Source of the DNA: Actinomycetota bacterium
Lineage (GTDB): Bacteria > Actinomycetota > UBA4738 > HRBIN12
DNA: 7,551 bases
Assembly (NCBI GenBank): GCA_004366195.1
Contig: SIRV01000285.1
Location: forward strand, 1 to 7,551
Direction: 5' to 3'
Below, piece after piece: positions 6,909 through 7,551 of this stretch (the stretch's first letter is position 1; each line of letters starts with the position of its first letter). Below the pieces are notes generated by a model. It did not search any database. It had not been told where the DNA came from and saw nothing but the letters and a program-made list of their open reading frames with translations. Made by a program: the position numbers and the translations under genes.

Positions 6909-6919
6909 CGGATGCCGAG
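6907..6919 (+). other. Small hairpin at the tRNA 3' border
   Basis: CTCGG (6907-6911) pairs with CCGAG (6915-6919) across a 3-nt loop. Its left arm includes the last acceptor-stem base and the discriminator, so it competes slightly with the mature fold and could influence 3' end processing. The stem is short, so the functional meaning is uncertain. Confidence 0.35.
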
Positions 6920-6949
6920 GGTTCCCCCGGACGGAGATCGCCGGGGACC
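6920..6949 (+). terminator. Candidate terminator after tRNA-Thr
   Basis: CCCCGG at 6925-6930 pairs with CCGGGG at 6941-6946 around a 10-nt loop. The stem continues as T6923-A6947, G6921-C6948 and G6920-C6949 with two single-base bulges. It ends in CCTTGCT rather than a T-run. It lies 12 nt after the tRNA and directly before the -10 box of the next gene. Termination of the tRNA or operon transcript is inferred from location. Confidence 0.5.
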
Positions 6950-6953
6950 TTGC

Positions 6954-6959
6954 TAGAAT
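6954..6959 (+). promoter_or_regulatory. -10 box for a probable leaderless transcript
   Basis: TAGAAT is a good match to the sigma-70-type -10 element (TAnnnT). The normal 6-8 nt from its end places the start of transcription at about 6966-6968, on the ATG at 6968. There is no Shine-Dalgarno before that ATG. No good -35 box is visible. The box would fall inside the reading frame if the earlier in-frame TTG (6950) were used, which argues for the ATG. Confidence 0.55.
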
Positions 6960-6967
6960 CCGCGCCG

Positions 6968-7486
6968 ATGCGTCGCCGCCCCAGCCTCCGCAGGTTCGCC
7001 GCGCCGGTCGCCGCCGCGCTCGTCGGCCTCCTCGCCGGCGTTCCCGTCGCGGCGGCGCAGGTCATCGTGAGCCCCAACGCCGAGCCGACCAGGAACGACG
7101 GCGGCTGGGTCTACTGGATCGCGATCGCCCTCGCCGTCGTGGGGGTCCTCGCGCTGCTCGCGATCGCCACCGCCTACCTGCGTTACGCGCCGCGGTTCCA
7201 GCGGGAGGAGGGCGTGCCGCGCACCGTGCGCGCCCCCCGCATCCAGCCCGGCAAGGAGGCGCCCCGCCGTCCCGTCGTCGTGACGGGCGCGCCGGTCGTC
7301 GTGCCGCCCCCGGCCGTCCCCGCACCCGCCGCCGTCGCGGCCGCCTTTCTAACGATGCCGCGCCCACCGCGCCCCACCCTCTCTCCCTCCCGCACCCGCT
7401 TCCCCTCGACCCGCCGCAGGTCCGCCTCCGCGCGCGCCCGCTGGCTGTTGGCCGCGCCCACCTGGGCTTCCGCGGACGCCACCTGA
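6968..7486 (+). CDS. Small signal-peptide/single-TM protein of unknown function, C-terminus doubtful
   Basis: From ATG 6968 the frame encodes 172 residues; I do not recognise a named family. The N-terminus (MRRRPSLRRF, then a hydrophobic stretch ending VAAAQ) looks like a Sec signal peptide, with a likely cut between Ala30 and Gln31. After ~16 polar residues there is a clear transmembrane helix, WVYWIAIALAVVGVLALLAI (47-66), then a basic, Pro/Val/Ala-rich tail predicted to be cytoplasmic. Up to about residue 126 (position ~7345) codons have the GC-rich third positions of the neighbouring genes. Beyond that the reading becomes Pro/Arg/Ser low complexity with codons rare elsewhere here (TTT, CTA), and a TolC-like sequence lies on the other strand. 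The true C-terminus has probably been replaced or frameshifted; TGA 7484-7486 may not be its real stop. A TAA at 7350-7352 is one base out of frame. Expression is probably leaderless. Confidence 0.6.
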   Translation: MRRRPSLRRFAAPVAAALVGLLAGVPVAAAQVIVSPNAEPTRNDGGWVYWIAIALAVVGVLALLAIATAYLRYAPRFQREEGVPRTVRAPRIQPGKEAPRRPVVVTGAPVVVPPPAVPAPAAVAAAFLTMPRPPRPTLSPSRTRFPSTRRRSASARARWLLAAPTWASADAT

Positions 7487-7551
7487 GCCTGCGCGCTCAC
7501 CAGTTCCAGGGAGGTCCCCACTCCCGCCTCAAACCGCACCCGGGCGATCCG
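7183..7551 (-). CDS. TolC/outer-membrane efflux protein fragment, partial
   Basis: On the minus strand an open frame enters from the right edge (first codon CGG, 7551-7549) and stays open to TAA at 7185-7183. Its first ~50 residues (7551 to about 7403) include RFEAGVGTSLELVSAQAQVA followed by a heptad-like run of Ala, Gln and Glu ending AEADLRR. This is the pattern of the last long coiled-coil helix of TolC/OEP-family proteins (R-x-E-A-G-V-x-T-x-L-E-v-x-x-A-Q). Those proteins form outer-membrane exit ducts for efflux pumps and type I secretion. After about 7403 no family similarity is recognisable, and the frame runs antisense through the small membrane-protein gene. Only 7403-7551 is supported as real coding sequence. 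The rest of the gene would lie beyond the window to the right. It overlaps the + strand gene, and both cannot be real over this stretch. Confidence 0.55.
   Translation of the reverse strand, partial: RIARVRFEAGVGTSLELVSAQAQVASAEAQVGAANSQRARAEADLRRVEGKRVREGERVGRGGRGIVRKAAATAAGAGTAGGGTTTGAPVTTTGRRGASLPGWMRGARTVRGTPSSRWNRGA

Noticed and set aside
7337..7344. GCGGCCGC (NotI-type site) close to the suspected junction at ~7345
   Set aside because: Considered as a sign of a cloning or adaptor join. An 8-bp all-GC word is expected by chance in DNA this GC-rich, and no vector sequence is visible.
1..7551. CRISPR array, insertion sequence, transposase, phage attachment site or defence genes
   Set aside because: No spaced direct repeats, terminal inverted repeats, integrase or transposase motifs are seen. 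The tRNA-Thr 3' end has no second copy in the window that would mark an attachment site.

Overview
The window is GC-rich (roughly 70% by eye) and strongly GC-ending in codon third positions. Both edges cut through genes, so it reads like a short contig. The core is topA, then an MFS transporter fused to thymidylate kinase, then holB, all on the + strand. A topA-tmk-holB order with a membrane-fused Tmk is, from memory, characteristic of Actinomycetota (Streptomyces has such a fused Tmk). GTG starts, gene coupling and a probable leaderless gene also fit. I infer an uncultured actinobacterial lineage. Two points do not fit a textbook actinobacterium: TopA carries zinc ribbons, and a TolC-like fragment lies at the right edge.

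Layout, left to right. Positions 1-306 hold the C-terminal end of a GNAT acetyltransferase (+). It converges on a DedA-family membrane protein (-, 317-1045). A strong hairpin spans both stop codons. Next is a 162-bp divergent intergenic region with two mutually exclusive inverted repeats in the topA leader. The replication operon follows: topA (1208-3694), MFS-tmk (3695-5704, abutting topA with no gap) and holB (5694-6803, overlapping tmk by 11 nt). A tRNA-Thr(CGU) gene lies at 6835-6908. It is followed by hairpins and by a -10-like box placed so that transcription would begin at the ATG of a small signal-peptide/one-TM protein (6968 onward).

Functionally the operon joins DNA supercoil relaxation (TopA), dTTP precursor supply (Tmk) and the replicative clamp loader (HolB delta prime). 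The MFS domain tethers the kinase to the membrane, and its substrate cannot be told from the sequence.

The last ~150-200 bases are the odd part. The + strand reading of the small membrane protein loses its coding character after about 7345. The opposite strand there encodes a recognisable C-terminal helix of a TolC/outer-membrane efflux protein. Either the contig end is chimeric, or this lineage is a diderm or carries transferred DNA.
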